Assembly: GCA_030692685.1 (NCBI GenBank) | Contig: JAUXZO010000108.1 | Coordinates: 1 to 64,000 of the forward strand | Direction of reading: 5' to 3' | Origin: Acidovorax sp. | GTDB lineage: Bacteria > Pseudomonadota > Gammaproteobacteria > Burkholderiales > Burkholderiaceae_C | DNA: 64,000 nt | Shown here: positions 52,512 to 63,000 of the stretch, in pieces | How the letters are laid out: every line of letters begins with the position of its first letter | Position numbering within the stretch: position 1 is the stretch's first letter | Made by a program: the position numbers and the translations under genes | Notes under the pieces: generated by a model | Databases searched by the model: none | Told to the model about the DNA's origin: nothing | The model's input: the letters and a program-made list of their open reading frames with translations, nothing else

Positions 52512-55481
52512 TTAGGCGCGTTCCACGTTGCAGATCGTGGTTTTGGTTTCTTGCATCATGGTCACGCTGTCGTAGCCATACGTCGTTGCCGTGTTCACGG
52601 CCTCGCCGCGCACCACAGGCGCCGCGCCTTTGGGGTAATGCGCCAGCATGTCCACGCCCTGCCAATGGCCCGAGAAGTGGAAGGGCATCCACACCGTATC
52701 GGGTGCAACACGCGGGGTCACAAGTGCCTGCACGTTAATGCGTGCCCCGGTGGGCGAACTCAGCCAGACTCGCTCACCGTTGCGGATACCGCGGTCGGCG
52801 GCGGTTTTGGGGTTGATCTCGACAAACGACTCTTGCTGAAGTTCTGCCAACCAAGGATTGGAGCGGGTTTCTTCGCCGCCACCTTCGTACTCCACCAAGC
52901 GGCCTGAACTCAGGATGAGTGGGAATTTCTCTTGCACCTTGTCCGCAATATTCTTGTCCTGCACGCTCTTAAAGAGCGTGGGCAGGCGCCAGAAGGCTTT
53001 CCTGTCGTCGTGTGTGGGGTACTTGGCCATGAGGTCTGGCCGGGTGCCATACAAAGGCTCACGGTGCTGCGGAATCGCATCGGGGAAGTTCCACACCACA
53101 GCGCGGGCCTTGGCGTTGCCGAAGGGGTGACAGCCATGTTTCATGGCCACGCGGATGATCGCGCCTGTGGGGTCTGTCTTCCAGTTCTTGCCTTCGGCCT
53201 TGGCTTTTTCGGCGTCCGACAGGTCATCCCACCAGCCCAGCTTTTTGAGCAGCACATGGTCAAACTCTGGGTAGCCCGTCGTGATCTCGCTGCCCACTGA
53301 ATGCGAGCCGTCTTCCGCCAGCAGGTTCTGACCGTCTTTCTCCACACCAAAGTTGGCGCGGAAATTACCGCCGCCTTCCATCACGTGTTTAGAGGTGTCG
53401 TACAGATTGGGCGAACCGGGGTGCTTCAGCTCAGGGGTGCCATAGCAAGGCCATGGCAGACCGAAATAATCGCCACCGAAGTCGTAGCCGGTTTCCTTGT
53501 CCTTGCCACCCTTGGATTTCAAGGTCTTCACATCGAACAAATGCATGTTCTTCATGTGGGCCTTCAGGCGCTCAGGGCTCTGCCCAGTGTAGCCAATGGT
53601 CCAGACCGACTTGTTGATTTCTCGAAGGATGTCTTCAATCACGGGCTCGTCCATGCCCTTGACTTTTTGCATCTTGTAGTTCTTGGACAGCTCGGTCGCA
53701 AAGCCCAGTTTTTCGGCGAACTGGTGCATGATCATGTGGTCCGAGCGGCTCTCCCACAGGGGCTCGATCACCTTCTCGCGCCACTGGATGGAGCGGTTGG
53801 ACGCCGTCACCGAACCACTGGTTTCAAACTGCGTGGCCGCTGGCAACAAATAGACGGCGCGATTGGGGTTCTGGTCCTCGGCCTTGCCGGGCATGGCGGC
53901 CATGGCGGCCGTGGCCGATGGGTAGGGGTCTACCACCACCAGCAGGTCCAGCTTGTCCATGGCGCGCTTCATTTCGAGGCCACGGGTCTGTGAATTGGGT
54001 GCGTGGCCCCAGAAGAATACGCCGCGCAGGTTGGAGTCCTGGTCGATCAGCTCATTGTTCTCCAGCACGCCATCAATCCAGCGCGATACGGTGATGCCGC
54101 TCTTGGACATCATCGCGGGCGTTGCATATTGCTTCTTGATCCACTCGAAGTCCACACCCCACACGGCGGCGAAGTGCTTCCATGAGCCTTCGGCCAAGCC
54201 GTAGTAGCCGGGCAGCGAATCGGGGTTGGGGCCGACATCGGTCGCACCCTGAACGTTGTCGTGACCCCGGAAGATGTTGGTGCCACCGCCAGACTTTCCG
54301 ACATTGCCCAGGGCCAGTTGCAGGATGCACGACGCGCGCACCATGGCGTTGCCGATGGTGTGCTGTGTCTGCCCCATGCACCACACAATGGTGGCAGGCT
54401 TGGCCATGGCCATCATCTGGGCCACCTTGAACATCTGGTCTTCCTTGACGCCGCAGGCCTCTTCCACCTTGTCAGGCGACCACTTGGCCAGCACGTCTTC
54501 ACGCACCTTCTCCATGCCGTAGACACGGTCGTTGATGTACTGCTTGTCTTCCCAACCGTTCTTGAAGATGTGGTACAGCAAGCCAAAGACGAACGGGATG
54601 TCCGTACCCGAGCGGATGCGCACGTACTCGTCGGCCTTGGCCGCTGTACGGGTAAAGCGCGGGTCCACCACAATCATCTTGCAGCCCGTTTCCTTGGCAT
54701 GCAGCATGTGCAGCATGCTGACCGGATGGGCCTCGGCGGCATTGGAGCCGATGTACAACGCGCACTTGCTGTTCTGCATGTCGTTGTACGAATTGGTCAT
54801 GGCGCCGTAGCCCCATGTGTTGGCTACACCGGCCACGGTGGTGGAGTGGCAGATGCGTGCCTGGTGGTCGCAGTTGTTGGTGCCCCAGAAACTCACGAAC
54901 TTGCGCAGCAAATAGGCCTGCTCGTTGTTGTGCTTGGACGAGCCCACAAAGTACACGCTGTCGGGGCCACTGGCCGCACGCAGCTCTTTCATCTTGGCGG
55001 TGATTTCGTTCAGCGCTGTGTCCCAGCTGATGCGCTCGTACTTGCCGTTGACCAGCTTCATGGGGTAGCGCAGGCGGTATTCGCCGTGGCCGTGCTCACG
55101 CAGTGCCGCACCCTTGGCGCAATGGGCGCCCAGGTTGATGGGCGAGTCAAATACCGGTTCCTGGCGCACCCAAACGCCGTTTTCGACGATGGCATCCACT
55201 GCGCAACCCACCGAGCAGTGGGTACAGATGGTGCGACGCACTTCAATCTTGCTGTCGCCGATGCCGACTTTGGCGCCTTCAGCAGCATTCGACTTTTTCA
55301 CCAGCACCAGCTGCGATGCGGCGATACCTACGCCCACACCGAGGCCAGAGCGGCGCAGGAACGAACGCCGGTCCATGGTGGGCAGCGCTTGCGACAGGCC
55401 GCGACGCAGGCTGTGCACAAAAGGAGAGGCAGACGACGATGCGTTCTGCCCCGTGTGGGAGGACTTCTTGGTTAACAACAT
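52512..55481 (-). CDS. formate dehydrogenase catalytic subunit (alpha), cysteine type
   Basis: A 989-residue molybdopterin enzyme oxidising formate to CO2. Near the N-terminus the TAT motif DRRSFLRRSGLG (about 37-48) directs folded export. A [4Fe-4S] site follows (RRTICTHCSVGCAVDAI with GAHCAKGAALREH). The active-site residue is Cys in DHQARICHSTTVAGVANTWG, where the E. coli enzymes have selenocysteine, so no SelB machinery is needed. Cofactor-binding regions include GSNAAEAHPVSMLH, WCMGQTQHTIGNA and GHDNVQGATDVGP. An alternative start at 55376 would give MDRRSFLRR. The TorD-like gene upstream is a probable chaperone. Confidence 0.95.
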   Translation of the reverse strand: MLLTKKSSHTGQNASSSASPFVHSLRRGLSQALPTMDRRSFLRRSGLGVGVGIAASQLVLVKKSNAAEGAKVGIGDSKIEVRRTICTHCSVGCAVDAIVENGVWVRQEPVFDSPINLGAHCAKGAALREHGHGEYRLRYPMKLVNGKYERISWDTALNEITAKMKELRAASGPDSVYFVGSSKHNNEQAYLLRKFVSFWGTNNCDHQARICHSTTVAGVANTWGYGAMTNSYNDMQNSKCALYIGSNAAEAHPVSMLHMLHAKETGCKMIVVDPRFTRTAAKADEYVRIRSGTDIPFVFGLLYHIFKNGWEDKQYINDRVYGMEKVREDVLAKWSPDKVEEACGVKEDQMFKVAQMMAMAKPATIVWCMGQTQHTIGNAMVRASCILQLALGNVGKSGGGTNIFRGHDNVQGATDVGPNPDSLPGYYGLAEGSWKHFAAVWGVDFEWIKKQYATPAMMSKSGITVSRWIDGVLENNELIDQDSNLRGVFFWGHAPNSQTRGLEMKRAMDKLDLLVVVDPYPSATAAMAAMPGKAEDQNPNRAVYLLPAATQFETSGSVTASNRSIQWREKVIEPLWESRSDHMIMHQFAEKLGFATELSKNYKMQKVKGMDEPVIEDILREINKSVWTIGYTGQSPERLKAHMKNMHLFDVKTLKSKGGKDKETGYDFGGDYFGLPWPCYGTPELKHPGSPNLYDTSKHVMEGGGNFRANFGVEKDGQNLLAEDGSHSVGSEITTGYPEFDHVLLKKLGWWDDLSDAEKAKAEGKNWKTDPTGAIIRVAMKHGCHPFGNAKARAVVWNFPDAIPQHREPLYGTRPDLMAKYPTHDDRKAFWRLPTLFKSVQDKNIADKVQEKFPLILSSGRLVEYEGGGEETRSNPWLAELQQESFVEINPKTAADRGIRNGERVWLSSPTGARINVQALVTPRVAPDTVWMPFHFSGHWQGVDMLAHYPKGAAPVVRGEAVNTATTYGYDSVTMMQETKTTICNVERA

Positions 55482-55495
55482 GGCACGCCCCGCGG

Positions 55496-55705
55496 TCAGA
55501 GTTGGGTGGTCTTGTAGTACTGCTTCACGTGCGCAGACAGGTGGTAACCACCGCCTTTTTCTGGCGCAACACGAGCGGGCTCAGACACGACGGCGTCTGA
55601 CGGAGCTACATGGGGGAGTGCCACAACGGCTGCTGCTGCAGCCCCTACGGTGGCGGCGCCGGAAAAAAAACTCCGGCGGGACGAATTCGGCTGGCGGTTC
55701 TGCAT
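55496..55705 (-). CDS. TAT-target peptide of the formate dehydrogenase region
   Basis: A 69-residue protein: MQNRQPNSSRRSFFSGAATV, with the twin-arginine motif SRRSFFSG and a short hydrophobic stretch, then GGGYHLSAHVKQYYKTTQL. This matches the short TAT-signal proteins that family databases list near fdhA (formate dehydrogenase region TAT target type). It lies just 14 bases upstream of fdhA. Confidence 0.9.
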   Translation of the reverse strand: MQNRQPNSSRRSFFSGAATVGAAAAAVVALPHVAPSDAVVSEPARVAPEKGGGYHLSAHVKQYYKTTQL

Positions 55706-55762
55706 GCGTGTCTCCAGAATGGCTGGCAGCTATGAAACGGATTTCATACAGTCTATGTCAGT

Positions 55763-55791
55763 GTGTAAAACACTGCAATCGAGCTTTACAC
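55763..55791. promoter_or_regulatory. inverted repeat in the promoter region before the TAT-fdhA genes
   Basis: GTGTAAA (55763-55769) and TTTACAC (55785-55791) are complementary arms 15 bases apart, in an AT-rich gap of about 145 bases between torD and the TAT gene. A regulator site for the fdh operon is plausible. Confidence 0.4.
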
Positions 55792-55851
55792 CTCCCACTA
55801 ACTCACTCATCTTTTATAGCGCCCGCACCAGGGTTTCTGCGGACCCCACGC

Positions 55852-56481
55852 TCAGTCCAACATGTCGAAGCCCTGAGCTTCCACCGACACGAAAGCCCGC
55901 GTGAACTGGGCCACTGCGGCATAAAAGCGTGCGTGCGGATGTGCTTCTAGTGCATCGCACAATTGCAAAACCCACGGCTGAAAATGCGTTGCAAAAAAGT
56001 CGCGCTGCGATGTCAGGTTGCAGACAGCAACATCATCCCCGGCGATCAGGTAGCGCATCACCTCGCACAGGTACGCCACATGGTCTTCGGTCTCTGACAT
56101 GGCCTCGTCGCGCGCAAGGCCCAGGCCGTCCAGATCATTGCGCAGGCGCGCCAGTGGTTTTTCGTTCAAAAAACCACTCAGATAGTGCGACCCGTACAGA
56201 TAAATCTCGGGCTTGCCCACACCGCCAAACAAGCGATCGAACTCCAGCGCAATTGCGGCATCGCTCAGGTCTCGGGCAGCACCCACCAGCACCTGCCAGG
56301 GCTCTTGCAAAAAGGCCCCATCGGCCGGAGCTTCGGTAACGGCCACACGCAGCGCAGACAACAACTCTGCACTGGGCACAGCGTAGTAAAGCTGCGACAA
56401 CACCCCGTACAGCTCTGCCCGCGCGGTTTCTTCGTCCAAGGCCGAACTGCCCGGCGGGATCAGGGAAGGATTGGCGCTCAC
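55852..56481 (-). CDS. TorD/DmsD-family chaperone
   Basis: A 209-residue helical protein. It has the TorD core motifs EFDRLFGGVGKPEIYLYGSH and LARLRNDLDGLGL, then EDHVAYLCEVMRYLI. TorD-type chaperones guide maturation and TAT export of molybdoenzymes, here most likely FdhA. Its start overlaps the polyferredoxin stop by ATGA. Its stop is about 145 bases before the TAT-target gene. Confidence 0.9.
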   Translation of the reverse strand: MSANPSLIPPGSSALDEETARAELYGVLSQLYYAVPSAELLSALRVAVTEAPADGAFLQEPWQVLVGAARDLSDAAIALEFDRLFGGVGKPEIYLYGSHYLSGFLNEKPLARLRNDLDGLGLARDEAMSETEDHVAYLCEVMRYLIAGDDVAVCNLTSQRDFFATHFQPWVLQLCDALEAHPHARFYAAVAQFTRAFVSVEAQGFDMLD

Positions 56482-58595
56482 AGGTCGGTCACTTTCGTTT
56501 CGCTTTGGGACGAATACAGGTCAATCACGCGGCAGTCGCTGCACATCTTCAGGCGCTCCAGCGCCTCACCCTGGAACATCGAATGGCCCGAGAGCTTGCC
56601 CAGCATGGCTTCGATGGCCTTGACGGTGCCAAAGGGCTTGCTGCAGCGCACACAGGCCCAGGGTTTGGCTTCGTTGAGCACACGCAACTGCGCGCGCTCA
56701 GGCGTAAGCAGCAAACGGGGTTGCAGGGTGATGGCGTCCTCCGGGCAGGTGGTGGCGCACAGACCACACTGAACGCAGTTTTTTTCGATGAAGCGCAACT
56801 GTGGCAGCTGGGGGTTGTCTTGCAGCGCGCTGGCGGGGCAGGCGCTCACGCAGCTCAGGCACAGGGTGCAGCGGTCTTTGTTGACCTCGATGGTGCCCAG
56901 GGGCGACCCTACAGCGGGCAAGGCGATGGCCTCGGGGCGTTCTGCCACCGGCATCGGGGCCTGCTCGATGAGGTGGTCCAGTGCCATCTCCAGCGTGCTG
57001 CGTTTTTCTTGTGCGACGGCAAAACGGGCCGCCACAGCGGGCGTCTTCTGGCGCGTCTGGCCCAGGGCCCGCAATGCGGCGTCGAGCTCGTTGGGGTGCT
57101 TTGCGCGCAACAGTTGTAAATGCGTGCCGGTGTAGCCCAGACCTCGCAGCAGGCTCTGCGCCACATCCATCTGCGCCTGCAAGCCATCAAGGTACTGCGG
57201 CGCCTCTTCATGGGTCGCCAGCACCACCACCTGCGAGGCGCCGTAGGCCACGGCGCTGAGCCACAGGTCCACCCCGGTGCTGGCCGTGTGCCAAAGCGCC
57301 ACCGGAATCACGTTGGCGGGCACGCCCTGCGCCAGCTTCAGCTGGGCCGCGCGGCCCAGCTCTTCTACCAGCGCCTGGCCTCGCTCCTGGCTGTGCAGCA
57401 GCAGCACGGCGTCTTTGCCGCCCGCAGCAGTGTAGGTAGACAGCAAGGTCTTGAGCTTGGTGCCCTGCTCTGTCGCGCTGGGGTAGGCATAGGTCAGCGC
57501 GCCCGTGGGACACACGGTGGTGCAGGCGCCGCAGCCCACACACAGGTTCGGGTTCACCTTGATTTGCTGGCGGCTCTTGTCGCTGGCAATGGCCTCGGCC
57601 GAGCAGATGTCCACGCAGGCATTGCAGCCCACGGTTTCGTTGCGGCTGTGAGCGCAGAGCTTTTGTTTGTAGACAAAAAACTTGGGCTTTTCGAACTCGC
57701 CCACCAGCTCGCGCAGCTTGAGCAGCGTGGACACGTCACCACCATTACTGCGCCCGTCCCCGCGGAAGTACCCCTGCGGCACCGCATGCTGCAAGAAGGT
57801 GGGCGTGGCGGTGGCCGCGCGCAAGTCCAGCACAAGGTCAAAGCGCTCTTGCTGCGCCGCCGCTTCGCGCGTGAAATCGATGGCGCCAGCCACCTGGCAC
57901 ACCTTCACACAGTCGCGGTGCGAAGTGCAGGCCGCCATGTCAATCTGGTAGTCGAGGCCAATGGCGTTCTCGGGGCAAGCCGCTACACAGGCGTTGCAGC
58001 GTGTGCACAGGTCAAGGTCAATGGGGTTGTCGGCCTTCCACTGCAGCTCAAACGCGCCCAGCCAGCCGGTGAGGCCCGTGATGCGCCCGCCCAACACCGG
58101 AAAACGCCGGGCCTGCGCACCTCCCGCATTGCCGGGGCCTTGGGTAAAAAGCGTCACATCCAGCACATCGGACACCAGCGCCGCCGCCTGCTCGGCCTGG
58201 TCCAGCGGCCCAATGATGAGCAAGCGGCCTGTGCTTTTGTAGGTGACTGTGGGCACGGGCTGCGGCTCGGGCAAATGCGCGGCGGCCAGCAGGGCGGCGA
58301 TCTTGGGGCTGGCTTTGTCAGCGTCGCGGCTCCAGCCCCCCGTCTCGCGAATGTTCACAAACCGGATGGGGGACACCGCACCTTCGGTCTGTTGGCCCAA
58401 GTCGGCAAACAGGCGTTGCTCTTGCGTGCAGGCCACCACCACCTGATCGCCCGACCGGATGGCTTTTTGATAGGCCCCCACATCGCGCCGACACAGGGTG
58501 GAGTGGAGGGTCAGGTCTTCATGCAGTGCCGCGCCCAACGCCTTGGCGTTGAGGGGCATCGTCTGGTTGCAGTCGCAGATGAGCGTCGTGGTCAT
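56478..58595 (-). CDS. polyferredoxin-type 4Fe-4S protein of the fdh locus
   Basis: A 705-residue protein with many cysteine clusters. They are LCTRCNACVAACPENAIG, CTSHRDCVKVCQVAG, VGCNACVDICSAEAI, LCVGCGACTTVCPTGAL, RCTLCLSCVSACPASAL and NCVQCGLCATTCPEDAI, plus CVRCSKPFG and MCSDCRVIDL at the end, at least six sets. The middle region (about 370-570) is a non-Fe-S domain. Such proteins occur with DUF3305, DUF3306 and TorD in fdh loci and probably move electrons. The ATG at 58595 gives the family-like MTTTLICDCNQTMPL; the gene overlaps the DUF3306 gene by 77 bases. Confidence 0.88.
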   Translation of the reverse strand: MTTTLICDCNQTMPLNAKALGAALHEDLTLHSTLCRRDVGAYQKAIRSGDQVVVACTQEQRLFADLGQQTEGAVSPIRFVNIRETGGWSRDADKASPKIAALLAAAHLPEPQPVPTVTYKSTGRLLIIGPLDQAEQAAALVSDVLDVTLFTQGPGNAGGAQARRFPVLGGRITGLTGWLGAFELQWKADNPIDLDLCTRCNACVAACPENAIGLDYQIDMAACTSHRDCVKVCQVAGAIDFTREAAAQQERFDLVLDLRAATATPTFLQHAVPQGYFRGDGRSNGGDVSTLLKLRELVGEFEKPKFFVYKQKLCAHSRNETVGCNACVDICSAEAIASDKSRQQIKVNPNLCVGCGACTTVCPTGALTYAYPSATEQGTKLKTLLSTYTAAGGKDAVLLLHSQERGQALVEELGRAAQLKLAQGVPANVIPVALWHTASTGVDLWLSAVAYGASQVVVLATHEEAPQYLDGLQAQMDVAQSLLRGLGYTGTHLQLLRAKHPNELDAALRALGQTRQKTPAVAARFAVAQEKRSTLEMALDHLIEQAPMPVAERPEAIALPAVGSPLGTIEVNKDRCTLCLSCVSACPASALQDNPQLPQLRFIEKNCVQCGLCATTCPEDAITLQPRLLLTPERAQLRVLNEAKPWACVRCSKPFGTVKAIEAMLGKLSGHSMFQGEALERLKMCSDCRVIDLYSSQSETKVTDL

Positions 58596-59316
58596 GTTCT
58601 GTGTGGCTGGCTGGCATGGCCACCGCATCCCCTGGGGAGCCGGTAACCAGCGCAAGCTCGCTGTAGGGGTCGCTAGGAATAGCGTTGCATATCTCGGACT
58701 GTGCCACGTCTGAGGACGATTCTTCCTCCGCATCATCCCGAGGCTGAGCGACGGCAGGGGCTATTGCGTTTACGTCTGGTTGCGTGGTTTCCACCGGCTC
58801 GACGCCAACATCCAGGGCAGTTCCATTACCAACACCCTCGTTCGAGGCTGCAGCCTCGGCCGTCTTTTCGTGGTCAAAAAACCCCAGAGCGTGGGCGCTG
58901 GTCATTTTGCGCAACATGCCTTCCGGCAATGGGTCGGGCTGGGTGTAGTCGTCGATGTAGATGTCCAGGCCGTCCATCACGTTGAAGTGTGGATCGGCAA
59001 AAAGCTTCTTCATGGCGAGGTTGCGCACTTCAGGGGCAACGTCGTGGGCCACAAAGGCCTTGAAGTCAGAGGCAGGCGTAAGCGCCTGGGCGTCGGCCAA
59101 AGTGGGCGGTGGTGCCTCTGCCGGGGCAGCGCCCTCGGGTGCAGCGCCTGCCGCACTGCCAGGCGCGACGGCGGATGAAGAAGCCGGCGCCATCGCAGAT
59201 CCCACTGGTGGGGGCGAAGCGAGGGGGGGCACCGGCGTTGGCGGCTCTTCCACCGGCTTGCCCTCGCGCACCTCCTGCTTGCGGCGCGACCAGCGGCCCA
59301 GAAATCCGTCAGCCAT
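58519..59316 (-). CDS. DUF3306 protein of the fdh locus
   Basis: A 265-residue protein. The conserved opening MADGFLGRWSRRKQEV is followed by a long Pro/Ala linker and the DUF3306 core (DFKAFVAHDVAPEVRNLAMK, FNVMDGLDIYIDDYTQPDPL, MLRKMTSAHALGFFDHE). Such proteins belong to formate dehydrogenase gene sets and their role is unknown. The peptide GVEPVETTQPDV near residue 190 resembles a translated REP unit. The ATG at 59316 overlaps the DUF3305 stop region by eight bases. Confidence 0.88.
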   Translation of the reverse strand: MADGFLGRWSRRKQEVREGKPVEEPPTPVPPLASPPPVGSAMAPASSSAVAPGSAAGAAPEGAAPAEAPPPTLADAQALTPASDFKAFVAHDVAPEVRNLAMKKLFADPHFNVMDGLDIYIDDYTQPDPLPEGMLRKMTSAHALGFFDHEKTAEAAASNEGVGNGTALDVGVEPVETTQPDVNAIAPAVAQPRDDAEEESSSDVAQSEICNAIPSDPYSELALVTGSPGDAVAMPASHTEHDHDAHLRLQPDDAPQRQGVGRGTA

Positions 59317-59899
59317 GACCAGCTCCGCCCGCGTTCCCGCCACCGCCACCGCCGCCACCACTCCCGCCACCACGCTGCTTTTCGGTGGACACAGATGCCG
59401 GATTGCCAAACCGGTCCTGCAACGGCCGGAAACTGTCGGGCCGCTTGCGGCGCTTGGGTTCAGGCTGGTAGTGCTCGGCCACAAAGGCTTGCATGGCTTG
59501 CACCACCTCAGGCGCAGCGGGCACCTGCTCCACGGTTTCCTGCGCGTCCAGCCAGCGGCCCGCGTCGTGGTAGCTCAGGCTCACCGCCACGGGGCGGGCC
59601 AGCGGGATTTCCCCCGTGCCGGGGTCTTCGTCGCGGCGCCACAGCACAAACCAGCAGGGGGCTTGTGAGGTGAGGTTCAGGCTGTAGCCCTCTGCATCGT
59701 CGCGAAACAACTCGACGCGGAACCCCGGAAACAGCCAGCGCTGCTCGCGCTCGTCGTTGATGATCTGGCGCGGCTCGGTGCCAAAGGTGGGCTCGTTGAT
59801 GACCACCTCGGCCAGCGACCAACGCCAGGGCTGCCAACGGTTGTCGATGTGCTCGCAACGCATGATCACGGCAACGTCGGTATAGGGGCGTTCAGTCAT
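59309..59899 (-). CDS. DUF3305 protein of the fdh locus
   Basis: A 196-residue protein (MTERPYTDVAVIMRCEHIDN, RWQPWRWSLAEVVINE, VELFRDDAEGYSLNLTSQAP) recognised as DUF3305, found with DUF3306 in fdh loci. The C-terminus is a glycine run (GGGSGGGGGGGG, then NAGGAGHG) coded by a CCGCCACC-type repeat on the plus strand. The function is unknown. It is the first gene of the fdh set and starts 103 bases after the hheA-like stop, on the same strand. Confidence 0.88.
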   Translation of the reverse strand: MTERPYTDVAVIMRCEHIDNRWQPWRWSLAEVVINEPTFGTEPRQIINDEREQRWLFPGFRVELFRDDAEGYSLNLTSQAPCWFVLWRRDEDPGTGEIPLARPVAVSLSYHDAGRWLDAQETVEQVPAAPEVVQAMQAFVAEHYQPEPKRRKRPDSFRPLQDRFGNPASVSTEKQRGGGSGGGGGGGGNAGGAGHG

Positions 59900-60002
59900 G
59901 GGCGGGGACTTTACCCCCGGAGGAGTCTCTTGCCCGCAGCCCGCGTAGCAAAGCCCCACAGCCAGCGTGCAGATCGCGCGGCGTCAGGCCAGCCCCTAGT
60001 AG

Positions 60003-63000
60003 TCAGTGGCATTCTGGTTCAGCGGGCATCGTGACCCAGTGCTCATCAGTCATCGTAAGCCGATCTTTTTTGATCAAGTTGTTTAGACGATCCTCAACCG
60101 CACCTGCAATTTTTTGCGTAGCCCTCCCGAAACCGAGCATGCTGATCGTTGATGACATCGCTTCCTCGATGTTCAGCGAGAAGCCCAGCCTCACGCTCTC
60201 CAGCAATGCGGCATCGATTTCCTCAGGAGCTACCCACTCGATTTTCTTGTCCGCTGGGGCGAACAGTGATCTGTCACGCACAGCAACAGGTTCACTCCCC
60301 ACCGCGTAGAGAAATTCTTTTCTCTGCTCAAGCATCTGCCGGTTCACGCCGTATGCGACTGCATCGTCAACGCTAGCAGTGATTCGTGAACCTGCCCGCA
60401 CCACGCCATACGCCTCCATCAGACGGGCTGTCACCACTGCGATATGCACAGGTGCCTCTATCGACACTATTTTCTTGACCATGATCGCCAGTTTGGAAGC
60501 ATCTGTCTGGTGCAGTTGCTGATCCAGGACAGGATTCAACCGTGCCTTGACGTAAGGCTCGGTGAGCAGCAAATCTTTATCGGTAGTGGCATCGCCTCGT
60601 TCAATCACATGTTCGGTCACTGCAGGGATCGTGGATGGCATTTGCTGCTCGTAACTTGCTGCATTTTTGGCTGTTTCGATTGCTGCCACCAGGCGCTTGA
60701 GCTCTTGCTGTCTGTTGCGGAACCAGTCGGTGCTCCATACCCGGTGAAACGTCCAGCCCAAGCCTTCGAGCACGCCCTGGCGCAGTCGATCTCGGTCGCG
60801 TGCAGAGCGCGAGCTGTGGTACGCCGCGCCGTCACACTCGATCGCCAAAAGGTAGCGACCCGGCCGATCCGGGTCCCGCACGGCCATGTCGATGAAGTAG
60901 CCTGCAGTACCCACCTGTGGCTCAACGTTGAAGTTGAGTTGCCGCAGCGCTTCGATCACCTCTGTCTCGAAAGGAGAGTCTGCTGCCTTGCCCGTTTCAC
61001 GTACCACTTCCAGCTCACGCGTTTCCGCGAACTTGAGGAAGTTTTTCAATGCCCGCACCCCGTGTTTTGCGCCTGCGTCGAGCTCGACGTCATCGGCTTT
61101 GAAGTTGCAGAACACCCGCATGCTCATCTTGGCGCGCGTAATCAGCACGTTCAATCGACGGTGGCCGCCGTCCTTATTCAAGGGGCCAAACTCCTTCGCC
61201 ACCTTGCCTGTCTCATTGCGACCATAACCAATGCTGATGAAAATCGCATCCCGCTCGTCTCCCTGGATGTTCTCCAGATTTTTCACAAAGAACGGTTCGT
61301 TAGGGTGTTGGTTGAAAAACGGCTCCGCCTGCGTTGTTTGGCGCCGCAAAAGCTCCACCTCCACCTGGATCAGATCTCGTTGGGCAACGCTGAATGCAGC
61401 AACACCGAGCGACAAATGGGACTCGTTCAGGGCATGCTCAATCACCGCCATCGCCACTGCCTTGGCTTCCCCCACGTTGGTCCGGGTGCGTCCGCGGTCA
61501 TATACCGCCTGCGGTAGGTGGTCGAAACGAATCCCCGTTGCGTGCGGGTTGGTGCCAGCAGTCGGGAAAATCACGAGCTTGTTGTCGTAGAACTCGGCAT
61601 TAGACACAGCGATCAACGACTCGTGTCGGCTGCGATAGTGCCAGCGCAGGTAGCGCTCCCAGCACCCCGCTGCTTTGAACATACTGAGGATGCTCTCGAT
61701 GTCGCTCGTGGTGTTGTCGTCGTCATCCACGTCGATTTCGCGCCCGAAGAAATCGGTCGGTGGCATCTGCTTGGTATCCCCTACCACCACTACCTGCTTG
61801 CCCCGCAATATGGCGCCAAACGCATCCACTGCTTTGACCTGAGACGCCTCGTCAAAGATCACCACATCGAATTCAATCTTGCCTGGTGGCAAAAAATTCG
61901 CAATCGACATGGGGCTCATCATGAAGACCGGCTTTATCTGCTGAATCGCCCGACCTGCACGTTGAATCAACTGGCGAATCGGCAAATGCCGACGTTTCTT
62001 GTTCAGCTCCGTCCGCAGCACAGCCATTTCGCCCGGCTGATTGATATTGGGCTTGCTGCTCCAGACCTGAGCTGCCAACTTGGTCTGTGCGTGCTGCAGC
62101 GAAGCCAAGTCCAGCTCGCGAAACCGCTGAATCTGGTGTTCATGCTGCACCCGATCAAATTGCTGCAACGTAGGGTTCTTTGCGTATGCGTTTTGTACCA
62201 AGCCAGAAAGCCATGTGAGCTCCAACAACGCTGTAATCAGCTCTGGTCGGCTACAGCTCGATGCGAAGTCTACGAACTCGCCCAACGATTCCTGTCGCAG
62301 CTTTTCTGCCAAGGTGTTGAACCGAGCAATATGATAAAGATCAGACAGACTTTCTTGCCATAGCTCCAGTTGCTGCATCAGGGCACCGACCGGTGCTGTG
62401 CGCAAATCGACACGCCCCGCTGCCTGCTCCAGACCTAGCAGATTGGACACCTGGGCCAACGATGCCTGCAAACTCTTGGTGCTGGCTTCGATAGCCACCA
62501 CCAACTCGCCCAAGCCGCTGGCGTCTGAATGCCCAGCCAAAAAGTCAACAATGCCAGAGGGAATCGAGCCTTTTCCCAGATCATCGTGCAGATTCACCAC
62601 CCATGCACTGATACGCTCAAGTACCGACCAATCAGACAACTTGCCCTGCCACTGCACACCAAAAAGCGCCTCACCCAAGGTCTCGTGCTGATCGTAGACT
62701 TTTTTGTGCTGCTGAAATGCCAGCACTGCATCCACCATCTTCAGCATATCGGCCGAAGACTTGGGTAATACATCCTTGGACACTGATTGCAATCGGCGCT
62801 TGGCATCTTTGAATTCGCCCGACCAGAAGCGCCACCATTTCTCACCATGACTGAGGAGTGCTTGCCGCACACTCAGCAGATCATGCTCCCAGGCCACATC
62901 AAGCATCACCGCATCGAATCGTCTGCGTACATCGCTCATCTGGGAGCCGGCTGCGATCAACTCGCTCAGTGCGTCGCGCCTCAACTGCCAGTCTTGCGTT

